The notes under the pieces are model-generated. The model worked only from the letters and a program-made list of their open reading frames with translations, was not told the origin of the DNA and searched no databases. Below are positions 20,901 to 35,145 of a stretch of 64,000 nt of DNA, in pieces (within the stretch, counting starts at the first letter, position 1; each line of letters starts with the position of its first letter). Made by a program: the position numbers and the translations under genes. The stretch spans positions 1,116,001 through 1,180,000 of the forward strand of contig NW_017386008.1 of NCBI RefSeq assembly GCF_000237925.1, read 5' to 3'. The DNA comes from Schistosoma mansoni (taxonomy: Eukaryota > Platyhelminthes > Trematoda > Strigeidida > Schistosomatidae).

Positions 20901-23900
20901 CAGGAACGACGTGAACCCTTTTGAAAGATAAGGAAAACTATTGACTCATTCCATGATGTTGGAACACCCTCTAGTTGCCAGACCTTTGTAAACAACGTTG
21001 TCAGTTTCTTAACAAGAAAGTCACCACCATCTTAAAAAAAGCCGGAGGTCAGTCATCTGGGCCCAGTGATTTATAGCGGTGGTCTTGCACACAACCATGC
21101 TGGCGTTAGGTGATCGCGATATGATCAATCTGAGTTCAGGCTATGATGCAGAGGGAAGACGTCAGGTGACATATGAGCGATGACTGTGCCGGAAATTAGT
21201 ATTAGCCAGAAACAGGTTATCGTCCATGAACAGTTGCAGTAGACGATTCACGTTTTCTGTCCTGGGCTAGAATGTCCCTATCGACCACCTAAACGACTAT
21301 CTTCTGTGCCTAAACGCGCGACCTGTGCATTCAAGTTTCGGGCTAGTACTACAATATCTGTCGAACGCGCTTTCTGGCGAAGGACAGCAGTAAAATTCAT
21401 TCTTGATTGGTTAGCGTTTATTAAAAAGTGGGCAAAGGCCGAGATGCAGTAATTTCCATCCCACCAGATTTGTGTGAGGGACGTGATACTTCCCGGGTGT
21501 CCAGACCGAAGCAGGTGGCTTTCTTATTAGGTCACATCCCGAGCCTTTGACCCGAAGGTCTGACCCACAAGGCAGTGGAGCATCGCGAGTAGATACAGTA
21601 CCATGGTAGCCGTTGACCAACAATTCGTTGATACGCAATTGGTTCTCTCAGGGTACTGAAGCCCATGTGCACCATTGGTTAGGAATCAGGGTTTCCCAAC
21701 TCCCCTAGGTAAAGTTTACGTGTCTAGATGCCCGGTCAATTCGCCGGAGATTCACTTTTTGTCCTCGCAATTTCGTAAACAACAATAATGTCACGAGAAG
21801 GCAGTGGATAAGACTCAACTGGCTGAGGCTATATACGTGTGGTTGCGTGACAGCATTTCGATAGAGAGGGCGAGCACTCCGCACTCTTGGCAGTATAAAG
21901 GCTTCTTGGCACTGAGCGATGTAGATCATGTTCATATGCTTCAACAGAACAACTCACATCACTGTAACAACAATTATACAAAATCCAACATTTCTTAGAT
22001 AATACTAATGAACTTTTCGCCTTTCTGTTTCAGTGAAAGTATTTCAATGAAAACCATCAAGATGGATCAAATAACAAGTAGGTTGTTTTATTCTTCTTGT
22101 TCAATAGTTCATAGTTAATCTTAATAATTTTTGAAAGGATGAACATTTAGCTGATATCATAGATAAAATGAAATTGAATCACTGACAATCGTTATAAGTA
22201 TGTGTAGTGTCGGAGAGTGAATTAATAATGTGTTTACATATTAAATTGGATAAATGATACTGGATTATGTGTTGCATGAAGTGAACTGAGTAATGGAATG
22301 GGTTATAACTTGTGGCCTGGATGCCGTGCTAATGTATAACAGGATAATACCGCCGATTAGAGAGCAGTGTTTTACCGATCGGACCGATGACTCATAAAAC
22401 CTGTACAAGCAGTCTAGAGTACTTATCGGTCATGCTTGCTGCCCAGCTCAGCCAGTTAAGTCCAGAACACCGATAACAGCCTCTGCGGTATGAATCATTT
22501 ATTTCAAATATGCTGGGTTTATTGTGATGTTTAAGAGTATTTGAATTACAGTATGAACTAGTAATCCCAGAAACAACTCAACTTAATTAAGAAGTATTAG
22601 ATGAACACGAACGAATGTACTGCATTTGGAAATCAAAATGAAAACAATCATCAATACAAAAGAATCATTGATTCATTCAAACACCACATGCGCCACCGCT
22701 TAAATCAGGATCCATATTCCTGAAACCAATCGTTCCTCTTCTCTCTAGGTTCATCACGTGTCTGCTCGACTGTGTAATAGATGTAGACTCTGTACGATCT
22801 AGAATATACTCATTAGTATATAGAATTACCTACCAAATTTGGAACAGACTCACCTGATTCCTGGTATTGTATACATCCATCATGTTGGTTGCGTAGCGAA
22901 ACCAATGACATCCAGAATTTGCATCATAGACTTTCCAAAATTATCCTCCCCCATGAAATAATGTTGGGTCCTTACGCTCCGAATAATATATGTGAGTATT
23001 TGGGGATAAACACCGACACATAATTTGAGGCATTTCATCATGTGAATTCGACTTGCATAAAAATTATGATACATAATCGTTTTGTTATTCATAATGGAAT
23101 ACACAAATAAAAATACATGGATATATGTAATTAACACATGTGATTCATCTAGGCTTGATTCGTTTGCGAAACAATCAAGTGGAAAGCATGCATCTGCCCC
23201 ATACTGATTAGGATAATCTTGGACGTGATTTGAATTCTCCGCCTGTGCAAACTCCATATCTGGAAAAATCGGTTTTCTGATTGCCTCAAGAAAGCTTGCT
23301 ATTCCCTCTGATTCATCATGCCACTGGCTAGGGATTCTACTCAACATACATTGTTCGTGAGAATATCCAACATCCGATACAAAAACATCACAAATGTGAA
23401 TAGAATTCGACTCATTCGGAACATATTCGTCACATTCATTGAGAATATCACTAAAAATAAATCCACGGCGACGACGAAGAACATTTGATATTACATATGA
23501 ACTCGATCTTTCTGAAACATTTCCCCCAAATTAATTAGACGTCATGTAAGGCCGGCTCGCCGGTAAACTCTAGGATGCATTAAGAAGCCAAAAGAGAGCC
23601 TCAGATATCTCACCCAATCACTGCTAGGAAAAAATTCTAGAATGTTGACGTGTAGCTTCCCAGTTGGATAGATAAGAATGACCCCTATGTGCCTAATGGT
23701 TGTATGAAATGATGATTTACTCTCAGTCAAAAACTATAAAAATATGAGATTTCTGTAGTATATTTTGACACTGTTTTGCGGGAATAAAGTCCCTACTTAT
23801 TAGTCTTCTGTCTTCTTTCTTACGACGTTACGGGTTCGATCGTTCAAGTAGTCTAGTAGTACGCGGCATAGTAAGAATCAAAGCTCTAGATATGAAAAGT

Positions 23901-26900
23901 CACATTAGAGAACAATGGATCATTAGAAAAATTAGCATCAACCAAAACTGAATATGGTTTTTGATTATAATCTCACGCTAACAACATACTATTCTCAGAG
24001 TTGTAAGAAATTTCATCAGAAATATGTGAATCATTATGACATACCATATCTGGTACAAAACCATGAAAAATTTGTTTCTGGGTTTCATTCAACTCTGGAC
24101 TGCTATGTGACGTTATACCGCTTCCAGAAGTATTGAATAAAGATAAGTGATCATTGGGAACATCCAACTTAATTGGATTACAGTCGCGAATTTCAGCATA
24201 AGTTTCAGCGAAATGAACCATGGTATTACAAACTGACTGAATGTGTCCAGTTTTAACGCAATTGAGGCATTAAAAATTACGAAAAACATATGAATTATAT
24301 AGGTAAAACTTGCAATAGAACAAGCATTTACCAAACCTGTGCTCATCTTCGAGAACCGTTTCACAATATAATGAGTTGTTCTCTGAATAGCCCTGTTTAC
24401 GTATTGGACTGCGACGACGTAGTAACGTGGTGAAATTCCCGATGTTCTGGCGAACCTTATTACCTAGTTGTTTTCTTTTACGGCATTCGAAATTTGTGTA
24501 CTTTACATGGTCCAGCATTAGTTGCATGAGAGTTGCATGAGAGAGTGAAATCAGCTTTTCTGCTAATGCCAAAGTCTTTATTAGGCTATATGCTTCTTTT
24601 CCGATGAACGTAAGGAAATGAGTCACGATATTGAAATCCTCAATCTCTGCATTGGTCATTGTCCAGATTTTGAACCTCACCATGTAATCCTGAAAAGTAT
24701 TAAAATCTAAGTGTATGTTCGATCATTCTATCACAGGCTACATCGCGATGCCAATGTGATGTATAAGAGTGTTTGAATTGCAGTATGCACTAGTAAATCC
24801 AAGAACAACGAAATTTAATGAAGAAGTATTAGATGAACACGAACGAATGTACTGCATTTGGAAATCAAAATGAAAACGGTCATCAATAAAAAAGAATCAT
24901 TGTTTCATTCAAACACCAGATTTATATACCAAACAGACAGACCACATTGTACCATTAAATAGGAAACAACATTAGTACAATATTTAAACAAATGTGGCTG
25001 TGAATAAGGAAGATAGTAAGTGATAGACAAGGCATACCTTAAGAATAGTAAATCATATAATAGTAGTTCATAGGTCAAAATAAAACTGATGTCGACAGAT
25101 ATAAGTAGTATGCATCATCAATCGCAAGTGAAATGTCTGGCAGCAAAGGGTTAAAATGATAGAAGAAGAGAGAACAACAAGTGATAGTGATTTGTGTGGA
25201 AACGAAGGAACAGTTAGGTTTGAGACAACTGACTAACATTTTACAAGTGAAGAATTTACTGTATGATTCTCAGGTTTTATTAAGAAATTTAATTAGTTGA
25301 GACTATGGGCTAGCCCACCATGAAAATCCTGGAAGCACAGAGCGGCCGCTTCGCTCAGTTTTGGGACCCCTCAGCAGTGCGCGATCCCGCCCCGCTAGAT
25401 TCGAACCCATACGTGGTTGAACTCCACTGGTCACTGCTTCTCACTAGAACTCCAGAAAATACCTTTTGAAGCCAGTCACTAGTGACTATATGTTGGTTAG
25501 TATCGGAAGGGTTTTTTGGATACTTTAGTAATTTTAATAGTTGAGATCACGAGTCGATTGAAGCTGGACCACCATAAAAGACTTGGAAACACTTCTGAGG
25601 TTGCCATGAATGGGAAGAAACGTCCATTCAATGCTTTCAGGTTTTTAATGGTGGTCTAGTTTCAATTGACTTATGATCTCAACAAAACATCTTCTGCTGT
25701 AATTTTGTATTCAAGTAAATTTGGTTGTCCCTATCGGTGTTCTTGTTCTCGATAGTAGGACTGTTAGCAACGCATTTTCAAACAACTCATCTAAAGTTAC
25801 ATAGTCTTTCCGTTATTCCTATCTGGAAGTATATCTTATGATTTCATGGGATTTCCAAGCTGACTTCACACCATTGATACCAAGGTTGAACCTGGTGGTT
25901 TCAAACGAATTGAGTACTGGGTAGAGAGAGGCTCAATAATAAATATATTTGTTAGTGGGATATAGTTTGGATTAAGGCATGTTCCATGCAGGTCAGTATG
26001 TGTCCAAACAAAGTGTGACACAACTCCCTTATTGTCTAATAGGTGAACGAATAGAAAACAGAGACCAGTCATGCAGTTAGAGGTAGACCCTAACACCAAA
26101 TCCTACTCACCTGCTCAAATGGGAGGTGTTAGCTGGATATAGATTGGATTAATGCATCTTCCATACAAGATTGTGTTGGAGCATACTAATTGGCTATTTT
26201 CTACCCGAGCAGCGCTAGTGGGTACTTGAAGAAGTATGTTATGTCAATAATATAAATATCTTAAGGTTCTTCTTATCACAATTCCCACTTTCACCCAAAC
26301 TTGAGTTTTTCAAAAAATTCTGGAATGTTGCTAAACATAGTAGCAGTGTAGCAAACAGTCAATCAAAAACTGTCAATGTAACTTTACATCTTCATGATGT
26401 TTCTAGCAAAACGTTTAGTCAAACGCTGATTGGATAAAATGCTTCCTAATGTTTCCTGATACTTTCTTATCTGTTGCTAGAAATTTTCATAATCGCCCCA
26501 ACAATAAACACGAGAAAATCATTTTTCAATAGTGTCTCATGAATTATTAAATGATTTATAACTAGTCAGGATTGTTCAATGAATCAATGTAATTGATTTG
26601 ACTGGCATATATCACTGTCCATCAAAGGAAATGTGAAGTGGTATAAATTTGCATTTAATTTATAATAAGAGGAAATATTTAACTTGAATATTTTCATTTC
26701 AGATGAAAATCGCATTGGTATTTCTCATGAAACACTTAGAAGTCGTGCTTTGAACTACGTTCATGAAGCACAAAACACTTTGACAAATTTACACAGCATT
26801 TCTACACAATTACAAGGACTTCATCATAAGGATTTGAACAATGAAACAGTTTCATCTATACAAGCATCATTAATTCGCTATCGACAGAATGTGGAGGAAA

Positions 26901-29900
26901 TTATTTTATATTTGGAAATTATTCTTAACAAATTAGGTCAATTAGATGGATTTTCACAAATCAAAATGATTGGCTTAAATAAGCTTTCACAGAGACTAGA
27001 GAAGAAGATTCAAGAGCAACAGGTTAGAATCGATTACTTTTTTCTTAACACTTTCGACTGTATCAAATTCTTGAGTTTCCACATAAGTATGGAATTAAAT
27101 AAGATCTGTGAAATGACGTTCGATTTTCCCTGAAATACTTATGGAACATACTTTGCATAGGATGAATAGTGAAGAATTCTATTGAGTATGCAATTGACTT
27201 ATTCATTACTAGGCACCAGTACAACATAAGTCAACGCAGTTGAAATCAAGAATACGTCATTCACCTGACTGGCATGTATTTTAAGGGACTATCCATAAAT
27301 ACAAATGGTAAGAAAATATATATGAAAAAATCTGATACCGATCTGCTTACCTATGATTCTTAGTTCTACCACCTACGAGACAATATGAGAATATTCAAAG
27401 CTGGATTAAATAGTTCACCATAGTCGTGTTAGTCAACCAAGTCACTTTCACATCATTATCAGGTTTCAATTGAATTTTTCAAAGGTTGGTTCTCAGATTC
27501 TATCAAGCCAAATAACAATCATCAGTTCGAAATACATTCCCCGAATATAACCAAAATCATTAGCCTTTAAATCATTATAATGATTGTATCTATGGTATTT
27601 TTGTTAGTAACGCTCACAATGTGTTTATTACTATTCAATCGAATAACTTGTATTTTACCCTGTGAACATATATCTATATAGAATCCTTCAGATTGCAAAA
27701 TGGCCAAATATGTGACATTTGACTTCACTAATTTGTGTGGGTTTGGTTGTTCCATGCATCAACTCATGTTTTGTTTTCAATTGGCCTTTGAATCGGAGCG
27801 CGTTTTAATAGTGATGAATCACCCGCCCGGAGATGTTTTTCGAGAATGGCTTCATCAGAACACACTTCCACTTTCTGAGAAATGTAGTCATGTGGATACA
27901 AATGGTAGATCAGGTTTGTAAACGATAATTTTTATTATCGGTTTGTTGTTATTGTCAGACCTTTATGATTGTATTGAACTGTTCAGTAGAACATTTTCAA
28001 TTATCTTTTGATAAAGCACATGTAAATACTGCAAACCATTGACAAGAACCCATCAAGTAACATAGCACTGTATACTATTTACATAAAAGAACGTGTAAAC
28101 AAATCTTATTATTTGCAAAATTTCATGTCCTATTGTTCGTCCTAATATTGATAAAATCTCGCTCAATCGCTTTTCCGACTCACAAATCAGTTATTATCTT
28201 TGATCGGTAGACACTCGATTCACAATTTAACATACAATTTATCATGTTTAATGAATATTTTCGTCCGCTTGTTTACTTCAGATAACATTCGATGTCCTTT
28301 TATTCGATATGGTCACATAGCACATAACTGGTTGCCACATGTTCTACCGATAAATATGAATGCAGAATTATTACGTTTACATGAAGCACCATATGTTTGG
28401 TTTGCTGGTCAACTAGCAGCCTATATTTTGCGTCCAAGGCCACAATTTGCACAATTAATCAATGCAACCTTGAAGAGCTTTAAAGCGAGTGGAAATCCTG
28501 TTGTTGGCGTGCATATCAGACGTACTGATAAGGTTGGTGTTTGTTTATATACCTCGTTAGAATATGGTATGATGCACTTTATTGTTAATTGTTCAGAATC
28601 TTGGCAGTGCATGTTCAGAATGTAAGGCAAGTTTTCAGTTTGTTGTAGTAGTTTTGTCTTCGGATTGAAATACGTTTGAAAATTGGGTTTGTCATTCAGA
28701 AATCATCATCTTTGTCAATGGAATACTGGTTGACAGATTTGGTTGATTTCGATATATTTGGTTTAGCGAAGGTTCGGGGTTTATCTTTTAATCAGATGTT
28801 TGAATGAAATAAACAATTCGTGATATTATTCCATGCAGTAAGTCTGTTAAGCGTTACCGATTGGCTTTCTGTATAGATTCTTAAGATCAAACTATTAGTC
28901 TACTGACCACTGGTGTATTGTTGTTCTTCAGGATATATCTTGGGAGGAGAAGTGTCCCAAATATTCACATTTCACCTGGTAATGTAGTACAAGTACCCTC
29001 ATTTCAGTACTTTGTTTGAAAACATTTATTTTCTGGCTCCACATGTTGCTGTATATCAAGAAGTAGACACGAGTAGATCTGCTACAGTACGTATCCTCAT
29101 TACACCTTCATTTCTCCACCTGTAGACCATCCGTGGGTTCCGGCTGGTTTCAAGCACGGATAAGGTAGGATGGTTGCGCACCGGGTTAGCGACTCTATCC
29201 CGTAGAAAACTAACTCGCTGAAAAAACGTTGGCCAGAAAAAGTAATTTAAACCATTTAAACTCTGCCCTGGGAGGCAGAAGGTCTTCATTTAGAAGAGTT
29301 ATGAAGGCTCATGATGAAAGTTCAGTTCCTTCGGAAGTCACGAGACCTATGCCCCTTCTAACAACCAGAGCATCCATCTGTTTAGGTACAGGGAATGCTC
29401 ATATATGGTGGGAGACCGGAAGAATATTCCAAATCGCTGAAGAAATGAGGAGATGCTACCTGGAGGTGCTTCGAACCAGTAAAACACATTGGAAGCAGGT
29501 TGGACAAGAACGGTTAGCTTCAGGGGATCTTCTGTTATACTCAGGCCATGAAGGAGAAAATGCCACAAATACATAAGGGGTTGCATTGATGCCATCCAAG
29601 TATGCAGAAACTGCACTTGAAGGATGGGAATCTCATGAACCAGGGGTCATCAATGCCTCCTTCAAAGCAAAGAGAGAGGGCATTACAATGAACGTCATCC
29701 AATGATATGAGCCTACCAACGACTACGATGAAGACGTCAATGACCAAACTTACGATAGGCTGCAGTCAATCGTTGAAAAATGCTCAACTAAGGACTTGAC
29801 AATTCTGATGGGAGATTTGAATGCCAAGTTTGGAATGGACAACACGGGATATGAAGGCGTCATGGGACGACATGGGCTGCGGGAAAGTAACGAAAATGGT

Positions 29901-32900
29901 GAAAGATTTGCAAACTTACGTGCCTTCAATAAACTGTTCGTAGGCGGCACTACATTCCTTGATAAACGCATTGACAGAACCACATGGAATTTACCGGATC
30001 ACACCACGCAGAACCAAATCGACCATATCTATATCAATAGAAAGTTTAGGAGGACGATGGAGGATGTGAGAACCAAGAGAGTAGCTGATATAGCACCAGA
30101 TCATCATTAGCTGGTCACCAAGATGAAATTAAAACTCAAGAAGCACTGGACAACGGGGTGGATAACATCACAAAAGCCTTATACGATTTTTCTTCAGAAT
30201 ACCTACAAACTGAACAAATTCAAGATAGCCCGCTAGGCCATTCATGATCTACTCAATGGAGAGGGAACTACTATAGAGAGCAACTGGAAAGGGATAAAAG
30301 AGATAATCACTTCGAAACATCAAGAGGTTTTGAGCCATAAGAAGCACCATCACATGTAATGGATAACTGTTAGTATACTGGATAAGATTGAAGAAAGGAG
30401 GAACAAGAAGGCCACAATCAGTATCAGCAAGAGCAAGAGCAAGAGCAGAAAAAGCCAACGCACATGCCTAATACACAGAAACAAGCAAGCAAGTGAAGAG
30501 GAACATCAGAACCAACAAACCTAAATATGTGCAACATCTGGCAATGACGGCGGAAAAGGCCGCAAGAGGAGGAAACATGAAACAATTGTATGATACAACA
30601 AAGGAACACGCTGGAAATTACAGTAAACCAGAACGACCAGTGAAAATCAGGGAAAGCACACTTGACGAAGATGGTTTGGAGGATGTGAAAACCTTTACAT
30701 ATCTGGGCAGCATAATTGATGAACACGAGAGATCAGATGCAGATGTTAAGGTGTGGATCGGCAAAGCAGGGGGAGCTTATTTACAACTGAAGTACATCTG
30801 GGTCTCAAAACAATTGTCAACCAACACTAAGATCAGAATGTTTAATACAAATGTCAATACAGTTCCACCGTTTGAGGCGGAGACGTATAGAACTACGAAA
30901 GCCATCTACCACAAGAAACAGGTGTTTATTAACAGTTAACTACGCAAGATACTTCGGATCCGTTGACCAGACATTTCCAGCAACAAGTTACTGTGGCAGA
31001 GAACAAACCAGATTCTAGCGGAGGAAGAAATCAGGAAGAAGCGCTAGAAGTAGATAGAACACATTGGGGAAATCACCTAACTGCGTCACGAGGTAGGCCC
31101 TCACATGGAGTCCTGAAGGTCAATGGAAAAGAGGGAGATAGAAGAAGACATTACGCCGAGAAATGGAGACACACATGAGGAGTATGAACAAAAATGGGTT
31201 AGAACTATAAAGAAAGTTCCAGGATAGAGTGGGTCGAAGAATTCTGGTTGGCGGCCAATGCTCCATTGGAAGTAACATGCTTGAGTATGTAAATAAGTAA
31301 GAACCGATTGATAATAGAATAAGGTTTCAGGCTTTTTAAATTTCTTTCAGATTTTTGTGCTTCCAGCGTCGAGTATTTTGACATTTCTTTAGTTGGATTT
31401 ATGCGCAAAATTATTCACAACCATTTGTACAGGCAAATCTACTTTAAGACATAGACCGGGAGAGTGACCACTATATTCTATGTCGTGTTGGTCGCAGATT
31501 CACCAGTTTTTCTTATGTTTGGTGTTTGTTCTGCCTTTATTTCTCATTACACACTTGATCTTTTACAATAATGATTGTACTGCATTATAGGCTGCAGCTA
31601 CTGCTGATGGCCTTTTAAATGTGTTCATGATGTTTTTCATATAGAGTAAAACTTCTCGTTTGCTGATTTTTGGTACTGATTTTATATTTGACGGTATATT
31701 AACGGACATTTCTTCATGATATTTTACGTCTAACCATTGTTTCATAACGCATGCATTTTCATTTCCCTGTGGTGCTTTGTCCTTTGTCTTTGTCCTTTTG
31801 AGTAGTGTTTGTATAAAATATATTCTTCGCGTCAGTGCGTTGTTGCTGCTATAGGTGAGTATTCAACAAGTGTGATTTGTCATTCTGTATATCAAGTTCC
31901 AAGATTCTCTTTATTGATTCTACCGGCTGTTTTTTTCTACTTCCAACAAGAAGTTTATGTTGACCGAAATGGCGGCGATCAATTTGTAAGTACTTTGCAA
32001 TAAATTGTTCTAGATTATGATGAATGTATTGTCTGTATAGTAAACCCTACCACTTTTAGACAGATCAAATTTTTGCCATCATTGATACCATCTTTTCTAA
32101 AAAGATGAACACCACGATAAATTAAAACGATCACGTCTTGCGCTTGTTCTATTTTTTCTAGATAATTTACGAGGCTAAGTTTCACAACTTATCAGAGTAT
32201 ATGAAACAAGTGGATAAATTCTTTGATCAACAAAATGCTAGTTTCCTGACAATGTCGAAGAGACATGTAAGTCAATAAGATTAGCTCAATTATTTAAAAT
32301 CAACTGATTGTGTATTCAATAAGTAAATTGTAATTCGTTAATCAATTGATCGCACTTCAGTTGATGATTAATCACAACGTAAGAGTTACCCTTTATTATG
32401 TGTGCTTGATGAATATATTTAAAAATGCAAATTGAATTATGAAGTTGTTATGTCTGAAGTGAGAGAACGGAAAAAAGACTTTTTTACCAGAGACTGTTAA
32501 GCTAGCTAATCTGACGCGTCCAAGTTGAAGGCGAATCAAATATATTCCGGAAACAGCCAGAAGCACAGCGATCATAAGGGTAAGAAATCAATCGTATATA
32601 TAAAGCATAAAATTATCCGAGGGTAGCAATGCAAAATAGCACACTGAGAGATACAACGGATCAATAGCGTTTAAGATATTTTCCGAGTGGGAGATACGAC
32701 GCGAAGATGAAAAATGCGCCTTTGGCGCGAAAACAAAGAAATTCAAATTTTCAAGATAAAATTGCAAAAACTGGTCCTCTACCAAGTGAATTCTGGGAAT
32801 TTAACATCATCAACAGAAGTATTTCTTTCTTTGTGTTATTATTCTGCATTAGTATGTAAGTGTGTGAACTGATATTCAGTAAACGGTATTAGATCAACAT

Positions 32901-35112
32901 AATCGTATATCTCAATAGTTTCTCTAATGATAAGAATATGTAATTCGTAAAGCAAATGCATATGTATTTAGAAGAGTCAATTGCTTAAACATATCACGTA
33001 TGAACAGAATTATGTAATTAAAATTGATTACAACTGGAAGAAATAAATGTACACAAATGGTCAAGTAGAAGACCAAGTTCATTGAAGGTGTTCCATGTGC
33101 ACAAACATTGAACCTATTGATGTATGTTTCCATGCTTTCCGTGGTATGAAAAGAACACATTTCAGAAGCATAGGTCGAGTGCGATGGAATTCCATGAATG
33201 ACGTTCTAAAGCGAATTCGTGGAGAGGTGGTAATCAGTATCAATCAAGGCATCAAAGCGTTTAACTTTCTCCGTGGTGAACAATTCACTTTACGAAATTC
33301 AACATTATTTAAATAAACTTATTCAGGCAAGCTTTGTTTTGTTCTTTAACGAATGTTTTGTAATGTGCTCAACTCCTCAGTATATGAGCGTAAAGGTGTC
33401 ATTAAAATACAGTACATACAAATTTGAATCATTTGAAAATCAATCAGAATTCTAAACTAGACAGGCACGACAATGTGAATTTGTCAGTTATCTGCATGTT
33501 TTGAAATTGAGGTTCTATAAATGTGAAAAATACTACATTACTTTAATGTGACTCATTGAGTAATGTAATTTTGACATTTATGCTTATTTGTTGTAGTGTG
33601 AAGGAAAGGTGGAAAACTTGTCGTGAAGCGCTAATGTTATTCTGAAAGATTTTCAAGATTTCAACATATAACATACATATGATGCCAGTTCAATGGGAAA
33701 CAACAGTGATTTATTTAAATATAGTTAAAGATTATTCGAGAACGATTTGTTAGTAAACATGTTTGGCAAAATGCTATGGAATATTCACTTACAATTGTAG
33801 ATTTGAGACTGTGGAGTGTGGTTGTTCACATCACAGTTGAATCTCAGGTTGATATTCATTAAAAACCAGGGAGCAGTAGACATGTTTCTTTCAGTGATCG
33901 ATCCTAGCCCACTATCTTAAAGGTCATGTTCTTATTTGTGATCTTCAAATTTACTGAGTTTATTCTTTAAGGGAGTCATTGATTTGGATTGCAATATAGT
34001 CCTTTAATAGGACGAAATATCTGTACCATACATCCTAGTTTTTCACTGCTATTCAACTAAATTTGGCCCATGATGCAAACTACGGAGTTTAATGTTACGA
34101 AGTACTTACATTATCTTCCGTCTTAAGAATTCTGTTTGAATGAGTAAAAACTGCGCACTGTGAGAACAAAAAATGTTTCTCATGGTATATTATACATAAT
34201 TTGATCACGTCGAATTCAGACCGACCACATTGTCATTATCATTATAGAGAATGAACCTGCTTTGTCGTTTACACAACTTATAGGACATAGAAGAGAAGAA
34301 ATTTGGATCGATTTTTGGAAGAACTATTAGAAAAAATAACTCTGCTAAACGAAGTGTTTATTTGGCCACAGATGATCCGAATGTTTTTACTCAATTCCCA
34401 TACAGTCATCCTAACTACATTTTGTATGGTAGTCCAGGTAGATCCCATTCAGCTGATTTGAGGATGCGGAAGACATATAATTCAATAAATAATGCAATCA
34501 TTGACGTCATTGCACTTTCAATGACAGATTTCCTGGTGTGTACATTTTCATCGAATGTAAGTAATATAGTTTGAATTTTATCTCCAATATTACGTTGTTC
34601 ATTTCGACTGGAATTCGAATGAAACAAACAACGTCGCATAAACAGTTCACGTTCATTGTACAGAGGTGCAGTGATGATAACCACAAGATTGAGAATCATT
34701 CATCAATAATGATGGAGAAATACAGAGGTCTTTTGCTAGTCGATTGAATGATTTCCATTAACAGCATTTGATACCTCAAGTGTATATCTCTTAGCTCTCT
34801 GTGAAAAATGTCCTTATGAATGTGAATATAAAATCACATGAATAAAGCGAAACGACTATTAGGTTTAAAATAATCTACAATAAGGCGTACAGTCTTTGTT
34901 TGCTTGAAAAATCTCATTAACATATAATTGTGAAATTCCTATTATCCCAATGCCGTACTATTCATTACGAATTGGTTATTATGATTATTCTATGAATACC
35001 ATTTGAAGTAGAAAGGTAATAAAGTTTAGAGCATTCTTGTATCAATTCATATAGGATGAAGTAACTACATCTCCATTTTTGAAAAGTTTAGTCAAGAAAA
35101 ATTAATAGCTTT

Positions 35113-35145
<33 letters not shown>

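Noticed and set aside
23973-24683. Host gene on the minus strand in FUT8 intron 3
   Set aside because: Matches the zinc-knuckle Gag fossil at 60,674-61,012, so it is part of an LTR-element remnant.
31936-31983. Exon-like stretch VYVDRNGGDQF with a perfect GTAAGT donor in FUT8 intron 6
   Set aside because: From either nearby AG acceptor its length (35 or 32 nt) would shift the frame, and human FUT8 has no residues here; exons 6 and 7 join without it.
33095-33316. Small gene in FUT8 intron 7
   Set aside because: Short open frames on both strands, no motif, no start context or splice pattern that could be supported.
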